In this document: positions 50,801-59,586 of the stretch, in pieces
Numbering within the stretch: the first letter of the stretch is position 1
Layout of the letters: every line of letters starts with the position of its first letter
From: Oscillospiraceae bacterium
GTDB lineage: Bacteria > Bacillota > Clostridia > Oscillospirales > Oscillospiraceae
Direction of reading: 5' to 3'
Assembly: GCA_017458335.1 (NCBI GenBank)
Contig: JAFTFT010000018.1
Span: 1-64,000, forward strand
Length of the DNA: 64,000 nucleotides
Translations under genes and position numbers: made by a program
The notes under the pieces: generated by a model
What the model saw: the letters and a program-made list of their open reading frames with translations, nothing else
What the model was told of the DNA's origin: nothing
Database searches by the model: none

Positions 50801-51691
50801 TCAGTAGTGGACGTTCTTCCTGCTGATGAGCAGGTTGATGACCGTGATGGTAAAGACGATGGCGAAGAGAATCAGCGCGGCCGCCGAGGCATAGGACGGA
50901 TAGCCGCCGCTGTCGCCGTAGAGCATGTCGTAGACGTAGCCGACGATGGTGTTCATGCCGGCTGCGTTCAGATCTGTGCCGAAGAGGGCAACCTCGTCGC
51001 TGTAGGCCTTGAAGGCGCCGATGAAGCCGGTGATGATAAGGTAGAAGATCATGGGCGAGATCATCGGGAGCGTGATGCGGGTGAAAATGCGCCACTTCGA
51101 GGTGCCGTCGATCTTCGCCGCGTTGTAGTAGTCCTGCCGCACCGAAGCCAGGGCGGAGGTCAGGATGAGAATCTTGAAGGGCATGACCACCCAGACCGTA
51201 TAGAAGCACATGACGAACATCTTCGCCCAGTAGGGCCCGTCGATGAAGTCGACGCTCTCTCCGCCGAACCAGTTGATCAGAAGGTTCACCATGCCGTCGG
51301 AATAGGGGGTCTTCTTGAAGAGAATCATGAACACCAGCCCGACGGCCAGGGTGTTGGTGACATAGGGGAGAAAGAAAACGGTCTGGTAAAGCTCACGAAG
51401 GCGGCGGATGGAGTTGAGCCCCAGCGAGATCAGAAGCGCGATGCCCGTGGAGACCGGAACCGTGATGATCACCAGAATGAAGGTGTTCTTCACCGCCTGG
51501 AGAAAATAGGGATCGTGGAGAACATAGGAGTAGTTATAGAGGCCGGTGCCGAAAAAGGTCTGGGACGCGGAGTTGTAGCCCTCTTCAAAGGAATAGACCA
51601 GCACGTCCGCGAGGGGATAGACCATGAACACGCCGAGAAACGCGATGGCCGGCAGCAGATACAGCCAGGCCTTCCAGTTCTTGTTTTCCAT
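50801..51691 (-). CDS. Carbohydrate ABC transporter permease (MalF type)
   Basis: A 296-residue permease with six helices and the EAA loop YYNAAKIDGTSKWRIFTRITLPMISP. WLYLLPAIAFLGVFMVYPLADVLVYSF is the usual MalF/UgpA start. Partner of the MalG-type protein; located after the ATPase gene with a 17-bp gap. Confidence 0.93.
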   Translation of the reverse strand: MENKNWKAWLYLLPAIAFLGVFMVYPLADVLVYSFEEGYNSASQTFFGTGLYNYSYVLHDPYFLQAVKNTFILVIITVPVSTGIALLISLGLNSIRRLRELYQTVFFLPYVTNTLAVGLVFMILFKKTPYSDGMVNLLINWFGGESVDFIDGPYWAKMFVMCFYTVWVVMPFKILILTSALASVRQDYYNAAKIDGTSKWRIFTRITLPMISPMIFYLIITGFIGAFKAYSDEVALFGTDLNAAGMNTIVGYVYDMLYGDSGGYPSYASAAALILFAIVFTITVINLLISRKNVHY

Positions 51692-51708
51692 GCTGCGCTC
51701 CTCGCCGC

Positions 51709-52809
51709 TCAGACGGCCTCGAAGGGAATCCTCTCCTCGCTGTCACGGCGGAAGAGAAAGACCTTGTTGGGCTTGAGCGCAAAACGCACGGTTTCGGCAT
51801 CTTTGTCGATGCGGTGCTCGGCGGTGATGATGGAGCGGATGCTGACGTTCTCGGCCGCCGGATGGGAGGAGACCACGCTGGTGTCCCGGCCCATGACCTC
51901 TACCCCCGCGAGACTGCAGCAGAGGGGACCCGCCTCCTGAGGGATAAAGCCCTCGGGGCGAACGCCGGCCCAGACAGGCTGGTCGTCGACCCCGGCGACG
52001 CGGAGAACCTCGTCCTCGCCGAGAAACAGCTTCCCGCCGGCGACACGGCCTTCAAAGACGTTGATGGGCGGCGTGCCGAGAAACTTCGCCACAAAGAGAT
52101 TGGCGGGGTCGTCGTAGACCTCCTGGGGCCTGCCGATCTGCTGGACGACGCCGGCCTTCATGACGACGATCAGGTCGGAGATGCTCATGGCCTCCTCCTG
52201 GTCGTGGGTGACAAAAATGGTGGTGATGCCGGTGTCCCGCTGAATCCGCCGGATCTCCTCCCGGGTCTGCAGGCGAAGCCGGGCGTCCAGGTTGGAGAGC
52301 GGCTCGTCCAGCAGAAGCACACGGGGGAGCTTCACCAGGGCGCGGGCGATGGCGACGCGCTGCTGCTGGCCGCCGGACATCTCGCTGGGCTTGCGGTCCA
52401 TGAGCTGCTCGATCTGGACGAGCTTTGCCGCCTCGTCGGCCTTCTTCAGCATCTCGGCCTTGGAAAGGCGGTCTTTGCCCTTGAGGTTCTGGAGCGGGAA
52501 GAGAATGTTCTGACGGACGGTGAGGTGGGGATAGAGGGCATAGTTCTGAAACACCAGTCCGACGCCGCGGTTCTCGGGCGGAAGATTGGTCACGTCGTCG
52601 TCACCGAAGAAAATCCTGCCGGAGGTGGGCTTCTCCAGACCGCAGATCAGGTTCAGCGCGGTGCTCTTGCCGCAGCCGGAGGGGCCCAGCAGGCCGATGA
52701 GACTTCCGTCCGGAACCTCAAAGCAGAAATCGCTGACGGCGGTGACCGTGTCACCCTTTTTATTTCGACTCGGGAACTTCTTGGTCAGATGGTCCAATAC
52801 AACTTTCAT
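51709..52809 (-). CDS. Carbohydrate ABC transporter ATP-binding protein
   Basis: A 366-residue ATPase: Walker A GPSGCGKSTALN near 42-50, FQNYALYPHLTVRQN, signature MSGGQQQRVAIARAL, Walker B VLLLDEPLSNLDARL, H-loop FVTHDQEEAMS and a TOBE-like C-terminus with GVRPEGF. ATG 52809 lies 12 bases after AGGAGG; a four-codon frame (MTPL) that starts inside this spacing overlaps the gene start in ATGA, but its ATG is too near the Shine-Dalgarno to be credible. It is the first gene of ATPase-MalF-MalG-SBP, and is distinct from the lone ATPase at 13357. Confidence 0.92.
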   Translation of the reverse strand: MKVVLDHLTKKFPSRNKKGDTVTAVSDFCFEVPDGSLIGLLGPSGCGKSTALNLICGLEKPTSGRIFFGDDDVTNLPPENRGVGLVFQNYALYPHLTVRQNILFPLQNLKGKDRLSKAEMLKKADEAAKLVQIEQLMDRKPSEMSGGQQQRVAIARALVKLPRVLLLDEPLSNLDARLRLQTREEIRRIQRDTGITTIFVTHDQEEAMSISDLIVVMKAGVVQQIGRPQEVYDDPANLFVAKFLGTPPINVFEGRVAGGKLFLGEDEVLRVAGVDDQPVWAGVRPEGFIPQEAGPLCCSLAGVEVMGRDTSVVSSHPAAENVSIRSIITAEHRIDKDAETVRFALKPNKVFLFRRDSEERIPFEAV

Positions 52810-52876
52810 AGGGGCGTCATCCCTCCTGTTAATGAATGGAACAGAAGCTGAAACCAGCGTACTTCGCTTAGGAATA

Positions 52877-52905
52877 ATTAAAAAACAAAACGGGTGGAAT
52901 GTCAA
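52877..52905 (-). promoter_or_regulatory. Promoter of the sugar ABC operon
   Basis: Minus strand TTGACA (52900-52905), 17-base spacer, TTTAAT (52877-52882). Confidence 0.6.
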
Positions 52906-53160
52906 CAGCGGATTGCGGCGGAAAGCGGGGATTCCTGTGGGAATCATGGAAAGACATCTAATTTCTGATGCAGAAGAAATGGGAACTGTTTTATACAGAT
53001 GGAGTGCATTATTCAAAACTCCAACAAGCTGCTGGAGAATTGATAATCCCATTAACGGACTAAATCTGGAAGATCGCAGTGTCCAAACAGGAAGAAAAAG
53101 CTGCAACAGGTTGTTGCAGAATTGACTAGGCACCAGAAATCAGAGGAAACAGAAAGTAAA
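52906..53160. other. AT-rich stretch without a recognised gene
   Basis: No convincing frame or ribosome binding site. The sequence is markedly more AT-rich than its left flank, marking the start of the accessory segment; it could be an old gene remnant. Confidence 0.4.
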
Positions 53161-53282
53161 AACTCAAATATTAACTTAAAAACTAAAATTTAAAACTGAA
53201 ATAGCGAAAATAAACTAAAATAAAAGGAAATAACTCAAATTTCTACTTGACAAATTCGAATAACTAAAATAACATCTCAAAT
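53161..53282 (+). promoter_or_regulatory. Array of seven AACTNAAAT repeats around a promoter
   Basis: AACT(C/A/G)AAAT or a one-base variant starts at 53161, 53181, 53194, 53213, 53232, 53262 and 53274 (last copy ATCTCAAAT); a weaker copy is at 53173. Inside the array lies TTGACA (53247-53252), 17-base spacer, TAACAT (53270-53275). One copy is in the spacer and one overlaps the -10, so protein binding here would block transcription of the next gene. Confidence 0.65.
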
Positions 53283-53302
53283 GAACGGGAGGTGCAACCG
53301 AA

Positions 53303-54757
53303 ATGACAAAAGATGAACTGATCGAACTGCTGAAAGACATACAGAAAAGCAAATGTGAAACACAGACATTGGAATTGAAAGCGGCAGCGTCCGGATGCCC
53401 AAAGAGACTGTATGATACGCTTTCAAGTTTTTCGAACCAGGATGACGGCGGCATCATAGTATTTGGGGTGGATGAGGAAGATCATTTCCGTGAGTGCGGA
53501 GTATATGATCCACAGGATCTTCAGAAAAAGATCAATGAGCAGTGCCTTCAGATGGAACCGCCCATAAGACCGCTCTGCAGCGTGGCGGAGAAAAACGGTA
53601 AATATTTTGTCTCTGCAGAAATACCCGGGATTGATCTGGCGGAAAGGCCATGTTTCTATCAGGGACGGGGAAGACTGAAAGGTTCTTTTGTCCGTGTAGG
53701 TGACAGTGATGAACCGATGACGGAATATGAAATATACAGTTATGAGGCATTCAGGAAAAAATACCAGGATGATGTGAGGCCGGTGCAGAGAGCATCTATG
53801 GCTGCACTCGATCAAGAGCAGCTTGATCATTATATCAGCCTGCTGAAGAGAGAGAAACAGAATCTGAGCGCCATACCGGATGAAACGATTTATGAACTGA
53901 TGAGCATAACAAGAGAAAACTGCGTTACCCTGAGCTCGGTGATGCTTTTCTGCAGATACCCGCAGGCGTTCTTTCCACAGCTGTGTATCACGGCGGTCGT
54001 GCTTCCGAGGGAGGAAATCGGTGAACTCGGAACGGCGGGAGAGCGATTTGCGGATAACCGGAGAATAGAAGGAAGCATTCCTGAAATGCTGGACCAGGCA
54101 ATCGAATTTGTACGCAGGAACATGAGAACCAAGACGATTATCAATCCAAACAGCGGGAAAAGAGAAGACCGGTCAGACTACCCGATTACGGCAGTCCGCG
54201 AAGCGATCCTGAACACGCTGGCGCATCGGGACTACAGCATCCATACGGAAGGAATGCCGATTCAGATTCTGATGTATCCGGACCGACTGGTGATACGGAA
54301 TCCAGGGGGAATCTATGGCAGAATCCGGGTAGACCAGCTCGGAAAAATGCAGCCCGATACAAGAAATCCGGTACTGATAACGGCATTGGAAGTGCTGGGG
54401 CTGGCAGAGAACAGGTACTCAGGAATACCGACGATCCGCAGAGCCATGGAGGAATATGGACTGAAAGAACCGGTTTTTGCGGACGAGAGAGGAACATTTA
54501 CGGTGACGCTCTATAACACGGCCGATGCCGGAAAGAATACCGGTCACGGGAATTTATCCGAGCAGGAAAAAGAACTGCTTGCGTTCCTGACAGTGCCCAG
54601 GAGCAGACAGGAAATCACCGAGTATCTTGGAATCGGGACAGTTTCATATGCCATGCAGGTGTATATCAATCCGATGATTGAAGAAGGACTGGTAAAATAT
54701 ACCATCCCGGAAAAACCCAGGAGCCGGAAACAGAGATTTGTACGAAGTAGCGTCTGA
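53303..54757 (+). CDS. AlbA_2/HATPase-type transcriptional regulator (Schlafen-like N-terminus)
   Basis: A 484-residue protein. N-terminal AlbA_2 domain: ETQTLELKAAASGCPKRLYDTLSSFSN with DDGGIIVFGVDEEDHF, shared with Schlafen and divergent regulators. Middle part: HATPase_c_4-like signature REAILNTLAHRDYSIHTEG and IRNPGGIYG near 297-340. C-terminus: winged helix (LTVPRSRQEITEYLGIGTVSYAMQVYINPMIEEGLVKYT). Members of this COG2865-type family are thought to be ATP-dependent regulators; function is poorly known. GGGAGG precedes the ATG. The repeat array upstream suggests it controls its own expression. Confidence 0.87.
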   Translation: MTKDELIELLKDIQKSKCETQTLELKAAASGCPKRLYDTLSSFSNQDDGGIIVFGVDEEDHFRECGVYDPQDLQKKINEQCLQMEPPIRPLCSVAEKNGKYFVSAEIPGIDLAERPCFYQGRGRLKGSFVRVGDSDEPMTEYEIYSYEAFRKKYQDDVRPVQRASMAALDQEQLDHYISLLKREKQNLSAIPDETIYELMSITRENCVTLSSVMLFCRYPQAFFPQLCITAVVLPREEIGELGTAGERFADNRRIEGSIPEMLDQAIEFVRRNMRTKTIINPNSGKREDRSDYPITAVREAILNTLAHRDYSIHTEGMPIQILMYPDRLVIRNPGGIYGRIRVDQLGKMQPDTRNPVLITALEVLGLAENRYSGIPTIRRAMEEYGLKEPVFADERGTFTVTLYNTADAGKNTGHGNLSEQEKELLAFLTVPRSRQEITEYLGIGTVSYAMQVYINPMIEEGLVKYTIPEKPRSRKQRFVRSSV

Positions 54758-54895
54758 AGCCGCAGATAAAACGGATGCTGTCAACTTTAACTCCGGGGTA
54801 ACGATGAACATCAGCCGCGGATGATTCAAATTAGAAATAATAGCTTAAAAGATGCAGCATGATGGCATGGGATATTTGTGAAGGAGATCAGCACA

Positions 54896-56278
54896 ATGTT
54901 CTTTGAAGATGGAAAACAATATAAACTGATTGCGCCGGATGTGGATGAACTCCTTCGGTATTTTGATCACAGGTCTCTCGATTCAACTCCGTCCAATCCC
55001 AGACTTCTGGCGGCTTTCACATCCATATTTGATATTCTCACACCATTGACTCCGCTGAAGAAAAACGATGAAGTAAAAGCCATTTGGATTCGTATCCCAC
55101 GTGGTACCATTGAAGATTATTCTTCTTTCGAAGAGATGAAAGAATGGGAAGAAGTCGAAACCTATGAAGAGTATGAAAACCGGTGGAAAGAGGACTACCC
55201 GGAAGAGTATTCATGGTATGAACTTGTTGCTGTGAAGTCCTTTGACCGTGACAACAGTCTCCGCTACTACGGTGTCAGCCTGGGGAATGAACGGGTAATA
55301 TCCGTATCAACTGAAGACAGGTCTTTCTTTGGCAATGAAGGATACTACCCAGAAGAAGCTGCCGTTATGCTTTGTTCTCTTATCCTCCCGGCAGTACAGG
55401 CTTCCATCTCTTTACTTCAGGCTGGCACCTATAACGCGCTGGTGGAGAAGGAACTCCCCTACCAGTTCCGCACCGGAGTCATCAAGAGGAAGGTGCTGTG
55501 GGAATATGCGCCGGAAGCGAAAGAGAGCGCTTATGACGGGCTGTCCGAGGATTCCATCCAGGAATTCAAAAAACTCATCGTTTCCGGAATCAATGATGAA
55601 GAGAAAATCGGACGAATCAAAGACTTCACGGCAAACGACTTCTTCCGTGCCTGTAAGATTGGATATGAAGCCATTGGTAAGGACTGCAGCGGCTTCTCTC
55701 TTCCCGATCTCTACATGCATTATGCAGACGGCAGGGACGAGGGGTTGACCGGACAGGGTCACGGCCTCAACGCTGGCCCCGGCATTGATTTCGATTCACC
55801 CTCTGACTGGGATGAGTGGTATTTCAGCAAAAGAGGAGGCGGCCATCCTTGGGAAGTCGTCCCAGGTGGCAACAGCACCCATGTTGAACTGTATGTACGG
55901 AATGATAGACATGATCTTGACTGGCTTCTGCGAACCGGAAAAATCAATAAAGAAGATTACAACAGGAGAATGGAAAAGGCAGGCTATTACTTTGCAGTTG
56001 CCGGAATAAAACGTCAGTTTGAAGCTGTGAGTTTCTACCTTGCCTTGTCTTCCGCAGGACTTCCTGTTATCATCAGAGAAGCTGAGGAACTTCTTGCGCG
56101 ATTTGAGGCCACTGATTACATTGGCATCGTCCCGCACCATTTCCCCACCCGTTACTGTGAGAGCCTGTTTCCTGAGAAATATGGGACAATCATCGACTTT
56201 ATACATGTGTACAAAAATGAAGACGCATGGTTTGAGAAGATAGAATGGCTGCCTGAAGAAGAGGCGGTGCTGAATTGA
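54896..56278 (+). CDS. Unknown protein, 460 aa, with GGHPWEV..GGNSTHV motif
   Basis: I do not recognise the family. ATG 54896 has AAGGAG nine bases upstream. No signal peptide or membrane segment. The N-terminal half is acidic and Trp/Tyr-rich (EEMKEWEEVETYEEYENRWKE..EEYSWYELVA). The C-terminal half holds blocks that look conserved: SGFSLPDLYMHYADGRDEG, GGHPWEVVPGGNSTHVELYV, AGYYFAVAGIKRQFEAVSFYLALSSAGLPVII and GIVPHHFPTRYCESLFPEKYG. These could form a catalytic or nucleotide-related fold, but no named motif fits. It lies between the AlbA_2 regulator and an IS30 remnant, in AT-rich accessory DNA. Confidence 0.78.
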   Translation: MFFEDGKQYKLIAPDVDELLRYFDHRSLDSTPSNPRLLAAFTSIFDILTPLTPLKKNDEVKAIWIRIPRGTIEDYSSFEEMKEWEEVETYEEYENRWKEDYPEEYSWYELVAVKSFDRDNSLRYYGVSLGNERVISVSTEDRSFFGNEGYYPEEAAVMLCSLILPAVQASISLLQAGTYNALVEKELPYQFRTGVIKRKVLWEYAPEAKESAYDGLSEDSIQEFKKLIVSGINDEEKIGRIKDFTANDFFRACKIGYEAIGKDCSGFSLPDLYMHYADGRDEGLTGQGHGLNAGPGIDFDSPSDWDEWYFSKRGGGHPWEVVPGGNSTHVELYVRNDRHDLDWLLRTGKINKEDYNRRMEKAGYYFAVAGIKRQFEAVSFYLALSSAGLPVIIREAEELLARFEATDYIGIVPHHFPTRYCESLFPEKYGTIIDFIHVYKNEDAWFEKIEWLPEEEAVLN

Positions 56279-56690
56279 CGGGTTTAGCTTTCATATGGAG
56301 CGGTTTCAAAAGCTCTTTCCTGTCATCCTGACTGACCGGGGCAGTGAATTCACGGATCCGTCTTCCATTGAGTGCGATGCGGCTACCGGAGAACTCCGTA
56401 CCCGCATATTCTACTGTGATCCCCGCCGTTCTGACCAGAAGGGCAGCATTGAAGTGACTCACGAATTCATTCGTCGCGTACTTCCGAAAGGAACCTCTTT
56501 TGAATTCCTGACGCAGGAAAAGGTCAATCTCATGATGAACCACATCAATTCTTATAAAAGAAAGAAGCTGAACGACCAGTCCCCACACCAGCTGTTCAGC
56601 TTCCTATATGGGGCTGATGTGCTGGAAACGCTCAATTCCCGTCTCATTGCCCCGAGCGAGATTACGCTCAAACCTGAACTGCTGAAGTAA
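56279..56690 (+). mobile_element. IS30-family transposase, 3' remnant
   Basis: From 56295 a frame encodes the C-terminal integrase half of an IS30 transposase: FPVILTDRGSEF (second catalytic Asp), IFYCDPRRSDQKGSIEVTHEFIRRVLPKG (the final Glu region) and MMNHINSYKRKKLNDQSPHQLFSFL. The N-terminal helix-turn-helix and first Asp part are absent. Full IS30 transposases are over 300 residues, so only about 130 remain. The element abuts the 460-aa gene stop, so insertion or deletion may have shaped this junction. Confidence 0.88.
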
Positions 56691-57124
56691 AATCCTTCCC
56701 GCCATCTCCGACGTGAATTTGAGCTGCTCTGGGGGTCGCAGTTACTCTTGCGAAAAACCAACCCTAACTTCGACCTCCGCGTAAGCATGCCTTTATTCAG
56801 TTGCTCAGTGTAATCTCAGCTGTATAGTACCACACTGAACACTGCCATTTCAACCTGTTTGCATGACTTATTTCCAGGCTTGCAAACTTAACTGCCAGAT
56901 TTGTAAAACTTACTGCTGTTTTGAACCCTTACTTTCCGCACTTTCTTTTGCAAACTCCGCCACGCTGGAACTTACTCTTGCAAACCGGAACCTCGGATTT
57001 CAATCGAGCGATTTCAATTGAGCATGGCTTGATGCGAAGGTTATCTTTTGAACTGCCGGAGAGACATAGAACATATTCGTTCCGATTTATGCGAGAAACA
57101 GAGAAATATTCGTTCCGATTTGTG
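56691..57124. repeat. Remnant-rich intergenic region
   Basis: No gene. (C/G)TTACTCTTGC recurs at 56741-56750 and 56971-56980, with looser TTGCAAACT copies between. GATTTCAAT(C/T)GAGC is a 14-bp tandem pair at 56996-57023. ATATTCGTTCCGATTT is an exact 16-bp direct repeat at 57073-57088 and 57106-57121, ending just before the next promoter. Confidence 0.6.
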
Positions 57125-57153
57125 TTGACATACTTGCAGACGAACGGTATAAT
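57125..57153 (+). promoter_or_regulatory. Perfect consensus promoter of the AAA/DUF4143 gene
   Basis: TTGACA (57125-57130), 17-base spacer, TATAAT (57148-57153). The second 16-bp direct-repeat copy ends three bases before the -35. Confidence 0.85.
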
Positions 57154-57213
57154 GAAATTGCCGACTTCAAAACATACGAATAAAAATGGTGGAAAACCGG
57201 GGGGAAAGCGTCT

Positions 57214-58524
57214 ATGCAACGTGATCTTTATCACAAATTGTTGGATTGGAAAGAAAAACCGGATCGAAAACCTCTTGTTGTCAAAGGGGCACGTCAGGTT
57301 GGAAAAACATATCTTATCAAGGATTTCGGGAACCACGAATTTGATAATTTTGTGGTGCTGAATGCAGATAAAGATCCTCGTGTACGTGAGATATTCGAGC
57401 GCGGATTTCGAATTGACCGTATCATCTCCGACATGGAGGTGCTAAGCGGACAGACAATTGTGCCGGGAAAAACGCTCATCTTTATCGATGAGGTGGGAGA
57501 TGCACCGAAAGCACTAGCGGCTTTAAAATATTTTTGCGAAGATGCACCACAGTATCATATTGTCGTTGCGGGTTCATTGCTGGGACTGGCCATCCATAAA
57601 GGCGTTTCTTTTCCGGTGGGTAAAGTGGACGAACTGACGCTGTATCCTCTTTCGTTCGCGGAATTCGTACGTGCCAGACTCGGGGAGAGCAGTTATGTGC
57701 GCCTGATAATGGATCCGCTGGCAGATCTTGCAAGCCTCCGATCTGTTTTTGTTGATTCTTTGAGGGAGTACTATTTCACAGGTGGTATGCCTGAAGTGGT
57801 CCAAGGAGCAGTTGACGGTAAAGACTATAAGTCTTTACGTAACATTCAAAAACAAATTCTTTCAGACTATGCGCTGGATATTTCGAAACATGCAGATCCT
57901 CAGATCCTGGGAAGAATTCATCAGGTATGGAATTCCATTCCGCAGCAGCTTGCAAAGAGCAACAAAAAGTTCGTCTACGCTGATATACAGAAAGGGGCTC
58001 GCGCAAAGGATTTCGAACTCGCGATCGAATGGCTGGTAGATGCGGGAATTGTTTATAAGGTGCCCAGAGTAAGAAAAGCCGGACTGCCGTTGAAGTTCTA
58101 TGAAGATTTCTCTGCGTTTAAACTGTTTACTGTCGATCATGGTTTGATGGGTGCACAGGTTGACGCACCGATTTCCGAAATACTTCTGAAAAGCAATGTC
58201 TTCGAGGAATACAGGGGGACCTTCACGGAGCAATATGTATATGAACAGCTGATCTGCAGCGCGGAAACAGGTATTTTCTATTTTGACAGCGAGAGCTCCA
58301 AACTGGAACTTGATTTCCTTATGCAGGGTGAAAACTTCCTTGCACCGATCGAAGTGAAGGCAGAGGAAAACCTGCGTTCAAAATCCCTACGGCAGTTTTG
58401 CCTGGATTATCCTGATGCAAAAGCTTATCGGATTTCAATGTCCGATTACAGAGAGCAGGATTGGCTGACAAATGTCCCGCTATATGCTGCAGTACGCCTG
58501 CCAGGTATTATTGAAAAAGGGTGA
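57214..58524 (+). CDS. AAA-family ATPase with DUF4143 domain
   Basis: A 436-residue protein: Walker A KGARQVGKTYLI (24-35), FIDEVGDAPKALAALKYF (Walker B), VAGSLLGLAIHKGVSFPVGKVDELTLYPLSFAEFV sensor block, then the DUF4143 C-terminal domain (KAGLPLKFYEDF.., FTEQYVYEQLICS, ELDFLMQGENFLAPIEVKAEENLRSKSL, a restriction-nuclease-like ELDF..EVKAE motif). This family is very common in anaerobes, frequently mobile, and its function is unknown. GGGGAAAG precedes ATG 57214. Its stop overlaps the next gene's start region. Base composition resembles the accessory segment. Confidence 0.9.
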   Translation: MQRDLYHKLLDWKEKPDRKPLVVKGARQVGKTYLIKDFGNHEFDNFVVLNADKDPRVREIFERGFRIDRIISDMEVLSGQTIVPGKTLIFIDEVGDAPKALAALKYFCEDAPQYHIVVAGSLLGLAIHKGVSFPVGKVDELTLYPLSFAEFVRARLGESSYVRLIMDPLADLASLRSVFVDSLREYYFTGGMPEVVQGAVDGKDYKSLRNIQKQILSDYALDISKHADPQILGRIHQVWNSIPQQLAKSNKKFVYADIQKGARAKDFELAIEWLVDAGIVYKVPRVRKAGLPLKFYEDFSAFKLFTVDHGLMGAQVDAPISEILLKSNVFEEYRGTFTEQYVYEQLICSAETGIFYFDSESSKLELDFLMQGENFLAPIEVKAEENLRSKSLRQFCLDYPDAKAYRISMSDYREQDWLTNVPLYAAVRLPGIIEKG

Positions 58525-58529
58525 TGATC

Positions 58530-59537
58530 ATGACTTATCAGGAAGTACTGGAAAACGCAAGAAAGACCATTCTTAACTGCAAGGTATGTCCGGAGTGCAA
58601 CGGGCTGGCCTGCGGGAATACCCTGCCCGGTCCGGGATCCAAGGCGCCCGGGAACGGCGCATACGAAAACTGGAAGGGATGGAAGGCGATCCGCCTGAAC
58701 GTCGACACCTTTGTGCCTGATACGGAGGTCGACGCCAGGATGGACCTGTTCGGACACCGTTTCAGCCTGCCGGTCCTGACCGGGCCGATCGGCTCCATGA
58801 CCCAGTACAGCAGGGAAGACGTCACGGTAGGGTTCAATGCCGCGATGATCCGCGCCTGTGCCGAGACCGGTATCGTCGACTGCTTCGGGGACGGCATCGT
58901 CGAGAAGACCGTCGCGGGGGCGCTGGAGGCTGTTGCGGAACATCCGGACTGTGCGATCCCAGTGTTCAACCCGCTGCCGAATGCAAAAATCTGCGAGAAG
59001 ATCGAACGCTTTGAGTCGAGCGGAACGCTGGCGACCTGTGTGGTGGTGGACAGCGCCGGACTCAGCCACTGGAGATTTAAGGGCGAGAGCCCGGGCTCGA
59101 AGACCGTTGAAGATCTGAAGTTCCTGAAGTCCTGCACGAAGAAACCGTTTCTGATAAAAGGCATCATGACGGCAAAGGCGGCGCTGAAGGCCGTAGAGGC
59201 CGGGGCGGACGGCATCATCGTCTCCAACCACGGCGGCCGCGTGCTCCCGGATGTCCCCTCGACGGCAGAGGTGCTCCCCGAGATTGCCCGGGCGGTGAAG
59301 GGCCAGACGAAGATCATCGTCGACGGCGGGATCCGGCACGGATCGGATATGGTGAAGGCGCTCGCCCTCGGCGCGGATGCGGTCATGATCTGCAGACCCT
59401 TTGCGGTGGCGTGGTTCGGCGGAGACGCGGAAGGGATCAGGACTTATGTCGAAAAGCTGCGCGAGGAGTTTACCGGGGCCATGTACATGGTCGGGGCGCG
59501 GAAGCTCGCGGATCTCTGCCCGGACATGGTGCGCTGA
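58530..59537 (+). CDS. FMN-dependent alpha-hydroxy-acid oxidase-like protein
   Basis: A 335-residue TIM-barrel flavoprotein related to lactate/glycolate oxidases. SNHGGRVLPDVPSTAEVL and IIVDGGIRHGSDMVKALALGADAVMICRP bind FMN; LPVLTGPIGSM is the early FMN strand. The N-terminus carries CKVCPECNGLAC, a Cys cluster not usual in oxidases. In a strict anaerobe it may use an electron acceptor other than O2; substrate unknown. Start: GTG 58521, ATG 58524 and ATG 58530 are in frame; ATG 58530 is chosen for spacing from AAAGGG. Separate operon or read-through from the AAA gene. Confidence 0.87.
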   Translation: MTYQEVLENARKTILNCKVCPECNGLACGNTLPGPGSKAPGNGAYENWKGWKAIRLNVDTFVPDTEVDARMDLFGHRFSLPVLTGPIGSMTQYSREDVTVGFNAAMIRACAETGIVDCFGDGIVEKTVAGALEAVAEHPDCAIPVFNPLPNAKICEKIERFESSGTLATCVVVDSAGLSHWRFKGESPGSKTVEDLKFLKSCTKKPFLIKGIMTAKAALKAVEAGADGIIVSNHGGRVLPDVPSTAEVLPEIARAVKGQTKIIVDGGIRHGSDMVKALALGADAVMICRPFAVAWFGGDAEGIRTYVEKLREEFTGAMYMVGARKLADLCPDMVR

Positions 59538-59586
59538 TGCAATGGAGTATTATATTTGAGAACGATATGAAACAAAGGAGAAGATC

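Noticed and set aside
52797..52825. Four-codon upstream ORF (MTPL) before the sugar ABC ATPase
   Set aside because: Its ATG touches the AGGAGG sequence, too close for initiation; the ribosome binding site more likely serves the ATPase ATG at 52809.
56921..57361. 146-residue plus-strand frame across the DUF4143 promoter
   Set aside because: It overlaps a perfect promoter and the start of a well-supported gene in another frame, and has no ribosome binding site.
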